Shown here: positions 31,924-43,732 of the stretch, piece after piece | How the letters are laid out: each line of letters opens with the position of its first letter | Numbering within the stretch: position 1 is the stretch's first letter | DNA from: Choristoneura fumiferana | Lineage: Eukaryota > Arthropoda > Insecta > Lepidoptera > Tortricidae | Assembly: GCF_025370935.1 (NCBI RefSeq) | Contig: NC_133498.1 | Coordinates: forward strand, 8,760,656-8,824,655 | Length of the DNA: 64,000 bases | Reading direction: 5' to 3' | Notes under the pieces: generated by a model | Database searches by the model: none | What the model was told of the DNA's origin: nothing | The model's input: only the letters and a program-made list of their open reading frames with translations | Position numbers and translations under genes: made by a program

Positions 31924-33116
31924 TTGATAATTCTCTTGACATGTACAGTTTTTCATTAAAATTCTCGTTTAAATTTCAAGTCTCAAATCCTGGCAGACAT
32001 TTCAGGATTTTATCTGTTCCCATGGGAATTCGTTTTATCAGAGTACAAGAGGTGATTCTCATTTCAATTTTTTTTTGTGTGCATGTCTCTTTATTCATAT
32101 TATTATTATGACATTTATGACCATTGTATTTCAATGCCCAATCTCTCAATCACCAATGATTCTTTAGTCACAATTTTTTTAAGACAAAATCAAATTCAAA
32201 TTTGGAAGTTTATTATTACTCAAAAAGAAGAAAGTAACCTAAAAATAAGTTGTAAATTTTGGAGATCTGCAATTTCCCGAAGAAAATGTTCTTTAATAAA
32301 GTTGCCACTCACCAATCATGATATTTGAACTAGTAACACTGAAAACTAAACTTTTAACACAGAACCACAAAGCGCGCTTGATCGAAGGACAGAATAACAG
32401 CTGAACTGTCTTCCACTGTCTGCCTTATAATTAATATTTACATCTTTTATAAACTACCAAAAACTCACATAAAAGAACGCCATATGAAATACAACCTTAT
32501 TTCCATGTGCATAAAGTCGTGATAGCTCATTATTTAGTTATCTATAAGGAACTAGAAGTATTAATTGATACGATTCGATAAGGAAATTATTGAATATTAT
32601 CTAGTGCAAAGACTTTTGTCATTGGATATTGCCAAGTTTAAGGATTGAGACACAAAATTAAAGCACATGAGTAAAGAAACGGAATAGAGACAAAGCTACA
32701 AAGATCGCGCTTAAATTACACCCATTTTGAACCACAGTATTTCTATAGTAGATTGTTCAACAAGGTACTAAAACAAGCCATAATGACCCGAGATGTTTAG
32801 CCACCCGAGCAGAGCGATTTTCTGATAATGTAAGTACATTATCAGAAAATTGAAACTCACACTCTTTATTGCATTAAATGTGTGTGTGTGTGTGTGATGA
32901 TGATGTTAAAAAGTATGAAGGTTCAACATTAGCCTACTAGTACCCACGGTCTTCTTCATCAGGCCCATTTCACCAAATGGTACTTCCTGAATGAAATATA
33001 GGTAGAGTCATTCACGATGACGCGTGGTTTTCTCCTCTATCTTGTCTACCACTATCACTTTCTCGAGTTTGTCTGACACAACATCGAGCGATATGGCCAA
33101 AATAGCCGAGTACCTA
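31924..33116. other. No gene seen
   Basis: AT-rich spacer with the (TG)n microsatellite and an AT-rich inverted pair TCTGATAATGTAAGTACATTATCAGA-like at 32819-32850. Confidence 0.5.
32879..32908. repeat. (TG)n(ATG)n microsatellite
   Basis: TGTGTGTGTGTGTGTG followed by ATGATGATG. Confidence 0.85.
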
Positions 33117-33335
33117 CCGTAAACTGCTTCAACTTTGCCCTCTGGCCCCAACATTGCCTGATTTGATTTAGAATCGATAACTTAGCACTCGTATAGGTTT
33201 TAAACTTTTATCTACACGGGAATTTTTATTACGGGGGGATAAAAGTTTAAAAACCTAAAGGGTGCTATAAGTTATCGACTCTAAATCGAATAAGGCAATG
33301 TTGGGGCCAGAGGGCAAAGTTGAAGCAGTTTACGG
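33117..33335. mobile_element. Palindromic MITE with TA flanks
   Basis: CCGTAAACTGCTTCAACTTT ... AAAGTTGAAGCAGTTTACGG, 219 bp, flanked by TA on each side. The relative at 35118-35334 begins CCGTGAACTGC. Confidence 0.78.
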
Positions 33336-34623
33336 TACTCGCTGGTAGCAGGGCGTGGACAATATGGTTCTGACATTCAGCTGGTCGAGAATGAATGTGT
33401 TGGTGCGCCTTGCTGTCCGCGGTATGCGTAGCCTTCTCCTCCAGCACCACATCTCAAAAGCTTCGATCTTTCGCAGCATAACAGACACGCACTAATTTGT
33501 ATTATCAGTTAGATTATTTTTTCCTCAAACTTATGTTATCACTTTTCTTTAATCAGACGGAATTTCGCAATCAATATACGTAGGTAATAAAAATTATACT
33601 ACTTTACTAATATACTACTTTTGTTTTGAGATCTCGAAAGTTTCTGTAATAATTTCAGTATCTGAATCATAAGTATAGAATAATCAAATTAATACAATAG
33701 GTACAACTCTCTCTCTCTCTTTATTGACTCTTTATTGTACACAGAGAGAAAATTACAAGGTAAGCAATAGGCGGCCTTATCGCTAAGAGCGATCTCTCCA
33801 GGAAACCTTTTAATTAATCAATCAAGTCAATTAAGTTGTTTTGTTTTAGGATTCTGTTCCTTAAATGGAAAAAATGGACTCCTTATTTATAGGATCATGA
33901 CTTGCTTTGCTGTCTGTCCGTCAAACGTACTTACCCCAATACCCCATTCTTGTCAGGAACGCATGCAGGCATCAAGTTGATATTAATATCGAATGCGAGT
34001 ACCTATTCTATATTTTTAATGCTCAGCATCGTAAAAATCGAACTTATAAATAAGTCGACGCAATCAAAAAATAGTTACAAAAAAAACCGGTCAAGAGCAT
34101 GTCGGGTCATGCTCAGTGTTGTAGTGGGTTTTGTAGGTAGTCCCCAACCGTCACAATAGGCGGATTTAAAATAAGACTTTTTTAGTTAAATAAGTAAGTA
34201 CTGACTATTATAGTTTAATTTACAAAAACTTAAACTCTGCTCAACTGATTAAGTTGAAATAATTTTCCTAGAAAGTTTTTATTAAGCTTTACTTCCGTGA
34301 TCTTTTTCGCGCGAGCAGAGCGGTGGCGCGTAGTGTGCGTGTTGCGGCAGCCGCCGAGTCGCGTTTGCGTGCTCCTGAGAAGAAGGGCTACGAAATAGCC
34401 CGAAACATGTCGAGCTAAACTCGGTTTAAGACGTGAGTTATCCGTTACAATATCATTTAATATTAAGAAATTGGATAGTTTAAGTTGGGGTTTAAGGTGG
34501 GGCTTTTTATTCGAATTTGGAAAGATCAGCACCATCTCTCGTTCCGGGTGAGCAGTTATTGGCACATTCTCATTCATTTGTGCTTTTTTTCCTGTAAAAA
34601 GGATGTGCTAATTAATTAGACTA

Positions 34624-34775
34624 AGGGGCTGTTTCACCATCCATTGATTAGTGTTAACACTTTTAACTGACGGTTAGATGTGATGCCGTCTCCGTCTGTT
34701 CGAACAAAACAAATAGAGACGGCATCAAATTTAACCATCAGTTAACACTAATCAATGGATGGTGAAACAGCCCCT
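34624..34775. mobile_element. Fold-back MITE (AGGGGCTGTTTCACC family)
   Basis: 152 bp, nearly palindromic, AGGGGCTGTTTCACCATCCA ... GGTGAAACAGCCCCT. A second member is at 62298-62435. Confidence 0.8.
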
Positions 34776-35117
34776 AGTGCTCAGATCTGATCAGATCATT
34801 TTCATTTATCTGTGCACTGAAGGCTAATTACCGTACCGTTAAAAAGGCGACACGGTAATTAGGTAGATTGGTGCATAGATGAATGAGAATGGCCGACATT
34901 TTGTTCTAGGAGTGTATGTACTATACGACTATATAAGCATGTCGTATTCATTTGTTCATTGCAACCATGGTATTTACAGGATGTTCAAAATTTTTAGCCA
35001 GTAGTTACAATACAAATATGGACCCAGAAGAGAGGTTAAGGTAGGGCGCGGTGGGGTAAGACCAAGCTAGATCGATTTGTCATTCCCGAAAACCCCCACA
35101 TACCAAATTTCATCGAA

Positions 35118-35334
35118 CCGTGAACTGCTTCAACTTTGCCCTCTGGCCCCAACATTGCCTGATTCAATTTAGAGTCGATAACTAGCACCCTTCTAGGTTT
35201 TTAAAGTTTTATCCCCCCGTAATAATAATTCCCGTGTAGATAAAAGTTTTAAACCTATAAGAGTGCTCAGTTATGGACTCTAAATCGAATCAGGCAATGT
35301 TGGGGGCAGAAGGCAAAGTTGAAGCAGTTCACGG
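35118..35334. mobile_element. Palindromic MITE, same family as 33117-33335
   Basis: CCGTGAACTGCTTCAACTTT ... AAGTTGAAGCAGTTCACGG, with the central inverted pair GGTTTTTAAAGTTTTATCCC / GATAAAAGTTTTAAACC. Confidence 0.78.
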
Positions 35335-35454
35335 AAATCGTTGGAGCCGTTTAAGAGAGCCAAGAAATACGTATATAAGTACGATTATATATACAAGAAT
35401 TGCTCGTTTAAAGGTATTACTCGTAGATAGATAGATTGTATATGTATTATGCAG

Positions 35455-35870
35455 AATGAGGGCGTATGAATTCACCGCTAGAGGCGCTAGTGTAGCGTGA
35501 GGTCTCCGAAATGTCAAATCTCATAGTTTTTGGGTGAGCTACGCGGGTTTATTTATAATTAGAATAATTTTGTGAATATTTTGCATTACCTGAAATTAAT
35601 TATAGCAAATATGCGTTACGGGGCAATGAATGTCTGTGTTTTGAGACAGTTTTGTCTTTCGGAAACTTTTGTCCTCCCTTTTTTCCGAAAAAAACGGGAC
35701 TACGCAACACTGGTTGCGCGATATTGTTATGGAACGGCTTTAAGGTGTATTAAATATGATTTTAATCTAAACTTTGTTTTCACGCCCGTAATAACAGACT
35801 TTGAAAGCCACTTAAAACCCTCACACAACAGTGGCGCCATCTAGAAAGACAAAAAACGATAGCCCTCATT
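35455..35870. mobile_element. 420-bp MITE (AATGAGGGCTATCG family), member 2
   Basis: Left end slightly deleted (AATGAGGGCGTATG), right end CGATAGCCCTCATT intact. Contains CGCTAGAGGCGCTAGTGTAG and GGGTGAGCTACGCGGGTTTA. Confidence 0.8.
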
Positions 35871-37214
35871 GATCGGTTGACACACTGTTGCTAGTGTGGT
35901 CTGGAACAACGCCATCTATCGTCATCGGCCTAAATTTCACTCATAGATTTATTTGTCTAAATTATCCATCAGTTTGTTGTATTATGAGGTCCAAGTAAAT
36001 CAAACAACGGCTTCGGATAAGGACTGGTTGTATTACTTTATTACATTACCCTCATCACAATACTTAAACTACCTACAAAAAAATGGTGACAGTTTTTTTT
36101 AAACGTAGTTATATGTAATTCTAATAGGTTTACAATTTAATCTCATCTTATCCAACATCTTATCTTGATTCCTATCATTAAATGCATTTTGTATCATGAA
36201 CAGACAAATATATTTAATTAATAAGCAGATAAAAAGATTATGCTTTACTATGGAGCAGATTGTGGGTAGGTACATACTTTGTGAAAATACCTAAAAACTG
36301 GTCAAGTGCTCTAGGGGCTAGATACCCCTGGGGCCAAAGGGACCATGGCCCCGGGCCGCAGGTTGCAAGGAGCGAGCCACCATGAGGGTTTTCCGACAGG
36401 CGCATTATCGCTAGATGGCGTTAGTATCGTGAGATTCGTTTGACATTTGCGTCGCGGTCGTGATTGGTTAAAATAACTAAATGACCATTTCACCCGAGAC
36501 GTTCATATAGCCGCCCGAGCCGGTACGGCGAGAGTGTATAGACATGTCGAGAGGAAAATGGGTTTAATGCTCAAGTTTTACACTGCTTTTCACTTCGATT
36601 CCGAGGAAATGAAATAGCAACAGTGGAAACAATTGGTCAAATAGGTGCCTTCGGTATGTACCTTTTGTTTTTCATGAGTTACTATATAATTATATTTTTT
36701 TAGTTTTGTTGACTTATTTTGATTGATTTTTAAACTTAAAAAAAATATGTAGAAACTTTTTCGTTTGTGGCTGTTGACACCTGATTTACCTTGTTCTTAG
36801 ACTCAAACTCTAAACTCTAGTGCAATAGTGCATATAGTGACTAGAGCATAAAATGAGAAGTGAAAAAGTTTTTTCGCGAGAAAACGAGTTTTGGCATTCA
36901 CAAGTTCCCGTAATCGTATTTTCATTTAGTCTGAAAATTTAAAGGTAAAGCGTATTAGGTACTACTTTGAGATAAAAAAGAATGATTTTTATAGAGAATT
37001 TGCAAATGTAATTAAGTACGCAATTATTTATCAAGTTAGATTGTGGACAGTAATCGTTTACGCTCCAGCACTATCTCAGATTTGATCGTATCGAGTAAAA
37101 ATTTGGTAAAACGTAACTCAATTATAGACCGAGTGATATGAAGCGTGTTGCTGCATGAGCAAAAATGCTTTCGTGTGTGTCCGGTTGTCTTTTCTTCTAG
37201 AGATTCAAAAAATT
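35871..37214. other. No gene seen
   Basis: Mostly single-copy-looking AT-rich sequence with a GC-rich patch at 36310-36375. A TCGCTAGATGGCGTTAGTAT motif at 36409 recurs at 49527. Confidence 0.5.
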
Positions 37215-37370
37215 CAAAATTCAAATGATTTATTCAGTAAATAGGACGCAATGGGCACTTTTACACGTCATTTTTTTAAACTACCAGCGCATTCGGAAAG
37301 ACCATCATTGCCAAGAAGAATGCGCCGCAAGAAACTTGGCAGAAAGTCATATTTTATATAAAAATATAAT
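37215..37370 (+). repeat. Retroposon 3' end
   Basis: TTCAAATGATTTATTCAGTA through ATTCGGAAAGACCATCATTG to GCCGCAAGAAACTTGGC. It resembles in layout the 7690 family (T-rich start, ..GGAAAGACC.., CAAGAAACT). Confidence 0.45.
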
Positions 37371-37589
37371 TACAAATAAAATACTTAAAAACTATATTAT
37401 ACAATTAAAGAAAAAAAATACAAAAAATAATAATAAAAGAAATACAGATATATCGGGCTACCAACGAAACTCGAAAATCGTAGTTCGTGTCGTGTCTCTC
37501 TCACTCTCGTATTAAATTATATAAGCGTCAGCGGCACGGCAAGATAAGAAGTTAGAATTTTGCATTTCGTAGTAAGTAAGTAAATTTCA

Positions 37590-38035
37590 AAGTTCAATAT
37601 CTCAAAAACGGCTGAACCGATTTTTATCTAACATAGCTAAGAACCACCGCAGCGAATCGCTTTCACGTTAAAAAAATCTCAACAAAATCGGTTCATCCGT
37701 TTAAGAGCTACGACGCCACAGACAGACATTGTCATCAAACATATAACACCCCTCTTTGCATCGGGGGTTATGACTTAACCAACAAAACGTTGGACACCCC
37801 CGACTTTGCCACTTCAAAGTTCACTATCTCAAAAACGGCTCAACCGATTTTGATGAAACATGTCTAAGAACCATCGCTAGAAAACCTGATTTAAAATTTA
37901 AAAAAAACCGCATTCCAATCGGTCTTCCCGTTTGAGCTACGGTGCTACAGACAGACACACACAGACACACACATAGCGGTCAAACTTAAGTATTATAACA
38001 CCCCTCTTTTTGAGTCGGGGGTTAAGCACACTCAC
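37590..38035 (+). repeat. Two tandem copies of an interspersed repeat
   Basis: AAAGTTCAATATCTCAAAAA ... ACACCCCTCTTTGCATCGGG is followed directly by a second unit ending CACCCCTCTTTTTGAGTCGG. Single fragments occur at 12378-12450, 21540-21620 and 27268-27440. Confidence 0.6.
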
Positions 38036-38049
38036 AATGCACTAGCTCG

Positions 38050-38575
38050 AGTTTGAAGATAAATAAATAAATAAATAAATATAAATATCACAGGACAATT
38101 CACACCAATTGACCTAGTCCAAAGTAAGCTTGCTAAGCTTGTGTTATGGGTACTAAGCAACGGATAAATATAATTTATTTATTTATTTATTTTATTGAGG
38201 TGTTCAACAGCGTTACAATTATGTTTATTCTAGTTTACAGACTGAATCTTAAGGCCAATAACAGAACTCCCTTAATAATACAAGTATATAAGCCTGAGTA
38301 GGAGTAAACGTACCTTAAATAAGATGTGTCGCTAAAGTAAATTAAGTGTGAAACATGTGTAGTGTGTGTGTGTGTGTGTGTGTGTTTGAATTTAATTCTT
38401 GTGAAAAGTATTTCTTTATATAGATAGATACATACTTAAATACATAGTAAACACCCAAGACCCGAGAACAAGCATTCGTATTTTTCATACAAATATCTGC
38501 CCCGACACGGGAATCGAACCCGGGACCTCAAGCTTCGTAGTCAGGTTCTCTAACCACTAGGCCATCTGTACGTCT
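38050..38575 (-). mobile_element. tRNA-derived SINE interrupted by another repeat
   Basis: On the - strand the head GATGGCCTAGTGGTTAGAGA ... GGTCCCGGGTTCGATTCCCG has both A and B boxes; the body matches 27555-27775 to the AAATA repeat tail. About 250 bases (38168-38420) including (GT)n are inserted. Confidence 0.65.
38360..38386. repeat. (GT)n microsatellite
   Basis: A run of about 12 GT units inside the insertion that splits the 38050-38575 SINE. Confidence 0.85.
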
Positions 38576-39019
38576 GAAAAGATGAACCCACGATCCACCG
38601 TATGAGAGGCCATAGGTCGAACCTTTATACCTTAGTTCGTATGACATGTAACACCGGGTAGAAACCTGTCACAGGGAGCCTCTGCTGCAGTGGCGGCGTA
38701 AAGGGGGCGGAGAAGGGTGACAAGGACAACCTCACTATATCCAGAGAAGGTCCACAAAATCTCAAGATAATATTTTAGTAAAATAAAGTCTCGTAAGCAT
38801 GTTTAGTATTTGGTGTTTTGTTTAAGGGGTGCTGCGTACAAAATCTACCGTACGCCGCCACACCTCTGCTGCATTTATAGATTTTGTTTGTTTCACAATG
38901 TTTTAAACTATCGCTGTCATTTAAGTATTAGATATCTTTTTATTTTTGTTTCAAAAAACATAATATAGTATATAAAGAAACGATAACAATTATATACATT
39001 AAAAAATATCTAAACCCTG

Positions 39020-40010
39020 TATCTCTCCTACCCGGGGCATCGTGCCTAATGCTTGCGGCATTCCCTCGCTGCACGGCTATATAAGCTCAGCCTCTGGGCG
39101 AAAAAAGACCCGGCCCTGGGGTCGCCAGAGACGCCAACTAGTTTATCCGTGTAGCAAATAGAGTGCGCAAGGTGCGTGACGTGTGGTAAATAAATATGGC
39201 CAGATATTCAGGATTCAATTATATTGTCCTAATCACGTTAAATAAAGCACTTTATATGTACATATTAGATTGATGAAATTATTATTTTTTTAAATTAATA
39301 TCAGAGGACGACACAAATTCACACGTACCAGCTAGTGATGTAACGAATATTCGCATTCGCATTCGCGAATATTCGCATATTTTTCCATATTCGCATTCGC
39401 AAAATTTCTGCGAATGTTTTGCGAATATGAATATAGAAAAAATACAACTTGTTATTAGATAAAAGATAGGTTAATAAAATCAATTTTTTTGTTTTTATAG
39501 GTACAAAAAAATTACTTAATTATAAGTAGTCACATTATCAGTCTTCACTTAATCATTTGGTATTATTTATTTATTTACTTTGCGATGCGTTCGTAGAAAC
39601 TGGGTAATTCTCGGAACAAAGTACAAACGGAACGCACTTCGTTCGAACGAGACTGCCATAGACAATTTGGCGCCAAAACGAAAAACTGAATATTCGCATT
39701 CGCATTCGCATTCGTGAATGTCGGTAGCAGATATTCGCATTCGCTAATGTTCAAAAAATGACATTCGATACATCACTAGTACCAGCTTTCGAGGTTAGAA
39801 AAGAAGAGAGCGATGACGTTTAGTTTACAGCCTTGACAGGCTTATTGTTACCATGTAAAGCATAGACTACGGCACAATTTCAACAATCCGACACCTTGCG
39901 AACAAATTTTTTGGTGTCGGATGACCACGGTCCTAAAGTTTCTAACGCAAGTGCCGCAAATATGTAATCATTCGTTAAAAACGCGTATTTGCGGCACTTG
40001 GTTGTCTGGG
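39020..40010 (-). mobile_element. Retroelement polyprotein remnants, split by an inserted element
   Basis: The - strand at 39886-40010 reads FAALALETLGPWSSDTKKFV, and 39020-39160 reads DPRAGSFFAQRLSL then decays. These are consecutive parts of the same segment seen at 13676-14068, separated here by the 39333-39778 element and other sequence. Confidence 0.5.
39333..39778. mobile_element. hAT-like MITE with ATTCGC repeats and exact 8-bp target duplication
   Basis: 446 bp from TAGTGATGTAACGAATATTC to CGATACATCACTA, flanked on both sides by GTACCAGC (39325-39332, 39779-39786). Arrays of ATTCGC hexamers stand near both ends. The 8 bp duplication fits the hAT superfamily. Confidence 0.82.
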
Positions 40011-40125
40011 CGCTGCCATTAATAATTTTATGATTTAAATTCAGGTTTTGCTCCGCGTGCCTTGCATGCGCCATGGTCACGAGACGATATGAAATGATAT
40101 CGAGCTTCTCTAAAATCAAGGTAGG

Positions 40126-40364
40126 TGGGCCAATCAACTTTTTTACCGACACTAATCTGTCCGCGACATTTTTCAAACAATTGCAGATTTTTGTAAGTAA
40201 ACATGTTTTTTCTGTGTAATTTAATAGATGGTGTACACGAATACATGCCATGCTACGTAAGTTTAACCTATTAAACCGTGAAATATCTTGTTGGAAGTAC
40301 GATTTTTTGGTAACGTAGACAGTTTTGGTAACCCAAAGTGTCGGTAAAATAGTTGATTGGCCCA
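40126..40364. mobile_element. MITE derived from the 46258-48843 Merlin-type transposon
   Basis: The left 170 bases (from TGGGCCAATCAACTTTTTTA) follow 46258-46430 closely, and the right 45 bases (CCCAAAGTGTCGGTAAAATA onward) match 48811-48843 and just before. The transposase and the 2.3 kb between them are missing, the classic structure of an internally deleted derivative. Confidence 0.75.
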
Positions 40365-40669
40365 CGTACGCGGAAAAAAACGTGAATAATTTTGTTTGTT
40401 GGTTTAGATTTTTTTATAATGTGCGACAAGTACAAATGCTGATGGCAACAGGGTTCTATCGAGTGTCACACACAAACTGTCAATATGCTACTCGTACCAC
40501 GGCTTATTGCAACTTTTGTAATTTAGCGGCTAGGCACAAAGCGTTTTAATTAGTGGAATTAAAGTTATCGTCATACAGATCTAAGTATTATCTAGCATAT
40601 TAATCTTTCACTGTTTTGACGCGCGATCTAGATCAAAAAAATTATTACTTGATTAGATCAAAAATAAAA

Positions 40670-41118
40670 ACTGAGACGGATGCACAGAAAAACCAGAAAA
40701 AGAGACCAGTGCTGGGAATCGAACCCAGGTCTTCAGCAATCCGTGATGAGTGCTATAACCCCTACACCACCGCTGGACAAAAAACAGGAACAGTGGACAG
40801 GAATCTAGACGCGAATTTTTCCTATGCATACATATCTCAGGTTGCTTATTTCTACTACGCTACTTAAGCAGCAGCGCTAGCGACATCTATGTTTCGCTCT
40901 CATCGAGAGACGTCACATTTTTTCGAAACTAACCGCTCACCCAGACGAGATGTCGCTACTAAGCATGATATCAAAATTCGTGTCTAGATTCATGTCCAGC
41001 AGTGGTGTAGGGGTTAATAGCACGCAGCACGGATTGCTGAGGACCTGGGTTCGAGTCCCAGCGCTGGTCTCTTTTTCTAGTTTTTCTGTGCATCCATGTC
41101 TCAGTTTTTATTTTCGAT
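40670..41118. mobile_element. Head-to-head pair of tRNA-headed SINE-like elements
   Basis: 40670-40830 is the inverted form (GACCAGTGCTGGGAATCGAA ... CCCCTACACCACCGCTGG) and 40985-41118 the direct form (AGCAGTGGTGTAGGGGTTAA ... GTTCGAGTCCCAGCGCTGG), with a stretch naming GCTAGCGACATCTATGTTTC between. Confidence 0.62.
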
Positions 41119-41280
41119 ATGATTTCACGGGATACCCGTAAAAGTAACAAATTTGGAGTTGAAATAAAAAAAATACAAAAAAAACTCCAAAAAAACAATC
41201 ATTACTTGATTAGAGTCTATTTTATTCCGACAGGTGTAATGTTTGCAAACTGATATCTCTACCACAGAATAAATAATATA

Positions 41281-41520
41281 GGTATACCCTTGTTGGAGGC
41301 CTACCGACAGCTCGTCTCCCGGTCCGCGGACGCCATTCGAGAACCTTCTGACCCCATCGGCCATCAGTCCTGCTAGCAATGAAGATGGAGCGACGACCTG
41401 GTTAAGATCGCGGGATCGCGGTGGATGCGGAAAGCACAAGACCGGTCTGAGTGGATAGCCTTGAGGGAAGCCTATGTCCAGCAGTGGACGTCTTTCGGCT
41501 GACATGATGATATGATGATG
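41281..41520 (+). mobile_element. RTE-type LINE 3' end with (ATG)n tail
   Basis: A + strand frame reads WMRKAQDRSEWIALREAY and QQWTSFG then stop, the terminal residues of RTE-type proteins, followed by ATGATGATATGATGATG. A shorter relic of the tail is at 51341-51372. Confidence 0.65.
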
Positions 41521-41805
41521 AATTTTACCCAACTGCGCGACGCAAAGAAGAGTGTGTTTATCAACATATGTGTGTAGCCAGTTAGTGAAAGTACTGTGGC
41601 GGGACTTTATTAATCAAAGGTGAATCCGTGGCTACATAGTATAGTAGTCAGTGTACCTACAGCGGAGATCATTTTCAACATGCAGTCTGTTTGCGCGAGA
41701 ATTTGAACGATTTTAATAAAAAAACTTAGGCATACAACTGAAGCCTTTCCCTTGCCTCTCCGCTAGAAATAACAAAAAATTTCTGGCAAAAAACAAGGTA
41801 AAAAT

Positions 41806-42029
41806 CAGTGGCGTAGCTAGGTAACCTAGGGCCCTGGGGCTAATAAAAAAAAGGGGCCCACTGCTATCAAAACTGGTAAGGTTTTTTGAAGTTAAATCAT
41901 TATATATACAAATACTTTAAAAATGCTAAGCAACTTTATCATCAGCTATAAAGCAGAATTTCGAGGGCCCCCTGAGCTTGAGGGCCCCGGGGCACTGCCC
42001 CGCCTAGCCCCTTGGTAGCTACGCCACTG
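41806..42029. mobile_element. hAT MITE with exact 8-bp target duplication
   Basis: 224 bp from CAGTGGCGTAGCTAGG to TAGCTACGCCACTG, the classic hAT terminal motif, flanked by GTAAAAAT on both sides (41798-41805, 42030-42037). The interior has GGGCCC-rich stretches. Confidence 0.88.
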
Positions 42030-42759
42030 GTAAAAATAGTGTAGATTAAGTAGTTCATTCAATTGTTTCCCTCCAAATGGCGCCAGTCCTTTGTCAAAGT
42101 CTGACGTAAATGAATTATTTGTTGCTAATTAGGTAATTAGCTTATCCGCTACCATAAAACGTCATGGTGTTCCTAAATCTTTAATACCGGCGCGTGATTA
42201 CGCGTTATCGTCTAGCAGATCTTATCTATTTGGTCTATGATTCAATTTCGTACGTCACCGGTATAGAAAATATACCTACCATTGTTTTTGTTTGAAATTA
42301 TGTTTGTCGTGGGTAAGTCAGTGCTTCTCTATGTTTATAATAACTATTTGTTGAACACAAATAAGCCTTATTTATCGTATTAGAACATTTATTTAGTTTA
42401 TTTTATTTGTAAGTAATATTTATTGCTGCTGCGGCTGAACAGCCGCTTTTGCCTGTGCCTTCAATGAATCTGCGCGCGCATGGAACGCGGGACGGGTTAA
42501 AAACAAAACCGACGCGCCATTAGCAATTTTATAATGTACCTAACTTGTATGTAACTTTCAATTAGTGAAAAAGAGCAAGACACGGCACGATACGCCAGGT
42601 ATTTTACTTCACAATCGTCTGTATTTCTACAACCTTGGGTTCTTCAAGGCTAGAGTGAATAGGTTGTTACTGAGCCAGTGAGATACACCTTCGACTAGAC
42701 ATGGGTAATCTCAACTCCGCGAAGTGATCTGACTCACTAGATCCAGGTCCGGTGTCGGT

Positions 42760-43060
42760 ACCGAATCCGCTTATTGAATCCGACTCCTTATATGACTCCG
42801 TTCTTTCGAGCGATTATTAATTTATCTATGGCCGATCCGCTCCGGCTCGGTTCGGTCGGTCGGTGTCGGTACGGTACTGCGGTGCCCCACCCGCTGACTG
42901 AACTGAAGTACAAGAACCGAACCGACCAACCAAACATAGATAATAAGATCCAAGTCCAAGATCCGATCCGCAGGGCTACTACGAACCGAACCGAACCGAA
43001 CCGACCAACCAAACATAGATAATAAGATTCAAGTCCAAGATCCGATCCGCAGGGCTACTA
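42760..43060. repeat. Simple GGTC/CCGAA-rich tract with 79-bp tandem duplication
   Basis: GGTTCGGTCGGTCGGTGTCG and CCGAACCGAACCGAACCGAC tracts, with CAAGTCCAAGATCCGATCCG repeated at 42951 and 43030 (period 79). Confidence 0.7.
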
Positions 43061-43171
43061 TGAAACTCCAAAATCTAAGTTCGTGCCGTGCGGTCCCTCT
43101 GACACTTATACTATTAATACGAGAGCGAGAGGGACGGTACGATACGAACTTCGAGTTTCGTAGTAGCCCTG
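43050..43171. mobile_element. 130-bp fold-back MITE with duplicated left flank
   Basis: Member of the same family. Its first 15 bases and the preceding 64 bp are tandemly repeated to the left (period 79, 42920-43060). Confidence 0.72.
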
Positions 43172-43732
43172 CCGATCCGATCCGAGCCGAGCGAGAGCGA
43201 AAGCAGGCGGACGGAGCGAGTCAGTGTGAGTGAGCGTGACGGCGATCACGAGCGAGGCGAGCCGCTCGATCCAGTCGGAGTTAGTAACTCCGGAGTCAAT
43301 AAGATTTGAAAGGAGTCATTAAAGGATTCGGATCCGCTTGAGGATCTGACTCTTTTGAATCTTCAGATCCGGATTTACCCACCTCTACCTTCGACCTAAT
43401 CCGCACTTTTCATCAGGTGAGATAGGATAGGAGTCAATCCCGGGTCAGTCGTATGTAAAAAAAAACCACAAGCGAGCGACTTAAGTGCGAATATTCATCC
43501 AAACAGTTGCAGACAAAACCGCATGCTAATACTATGGCAAATACATGCGAACGCTGGATGATTAGAGTTGATTGATTGCGCGATAAAACCCAAATCTAAT
43601 ACTTTGCTTCCTGTGGAATCACGAAAAAACCTAATGCCATTATGTCACATGGACTTAAGTATGTGGATTAAGCGGATTCTGCTATTTTCGAGAATTTTCA
43701 AACTTTATATAACTAGGTACTACTAGCGTGTA

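Noticed and set aside
38500..38575. tRNA gene on the - strand
   Set aside because: Good A and B boxes, but it is the head of an interspersed SINE with body and tail; not an independent tRNA gene.
42774..43022. Small frames around 42.8-43.0 kb
   Set aside because: Simple GGTC/CCGAA repeat content gives repetitive, meaningless peptides.
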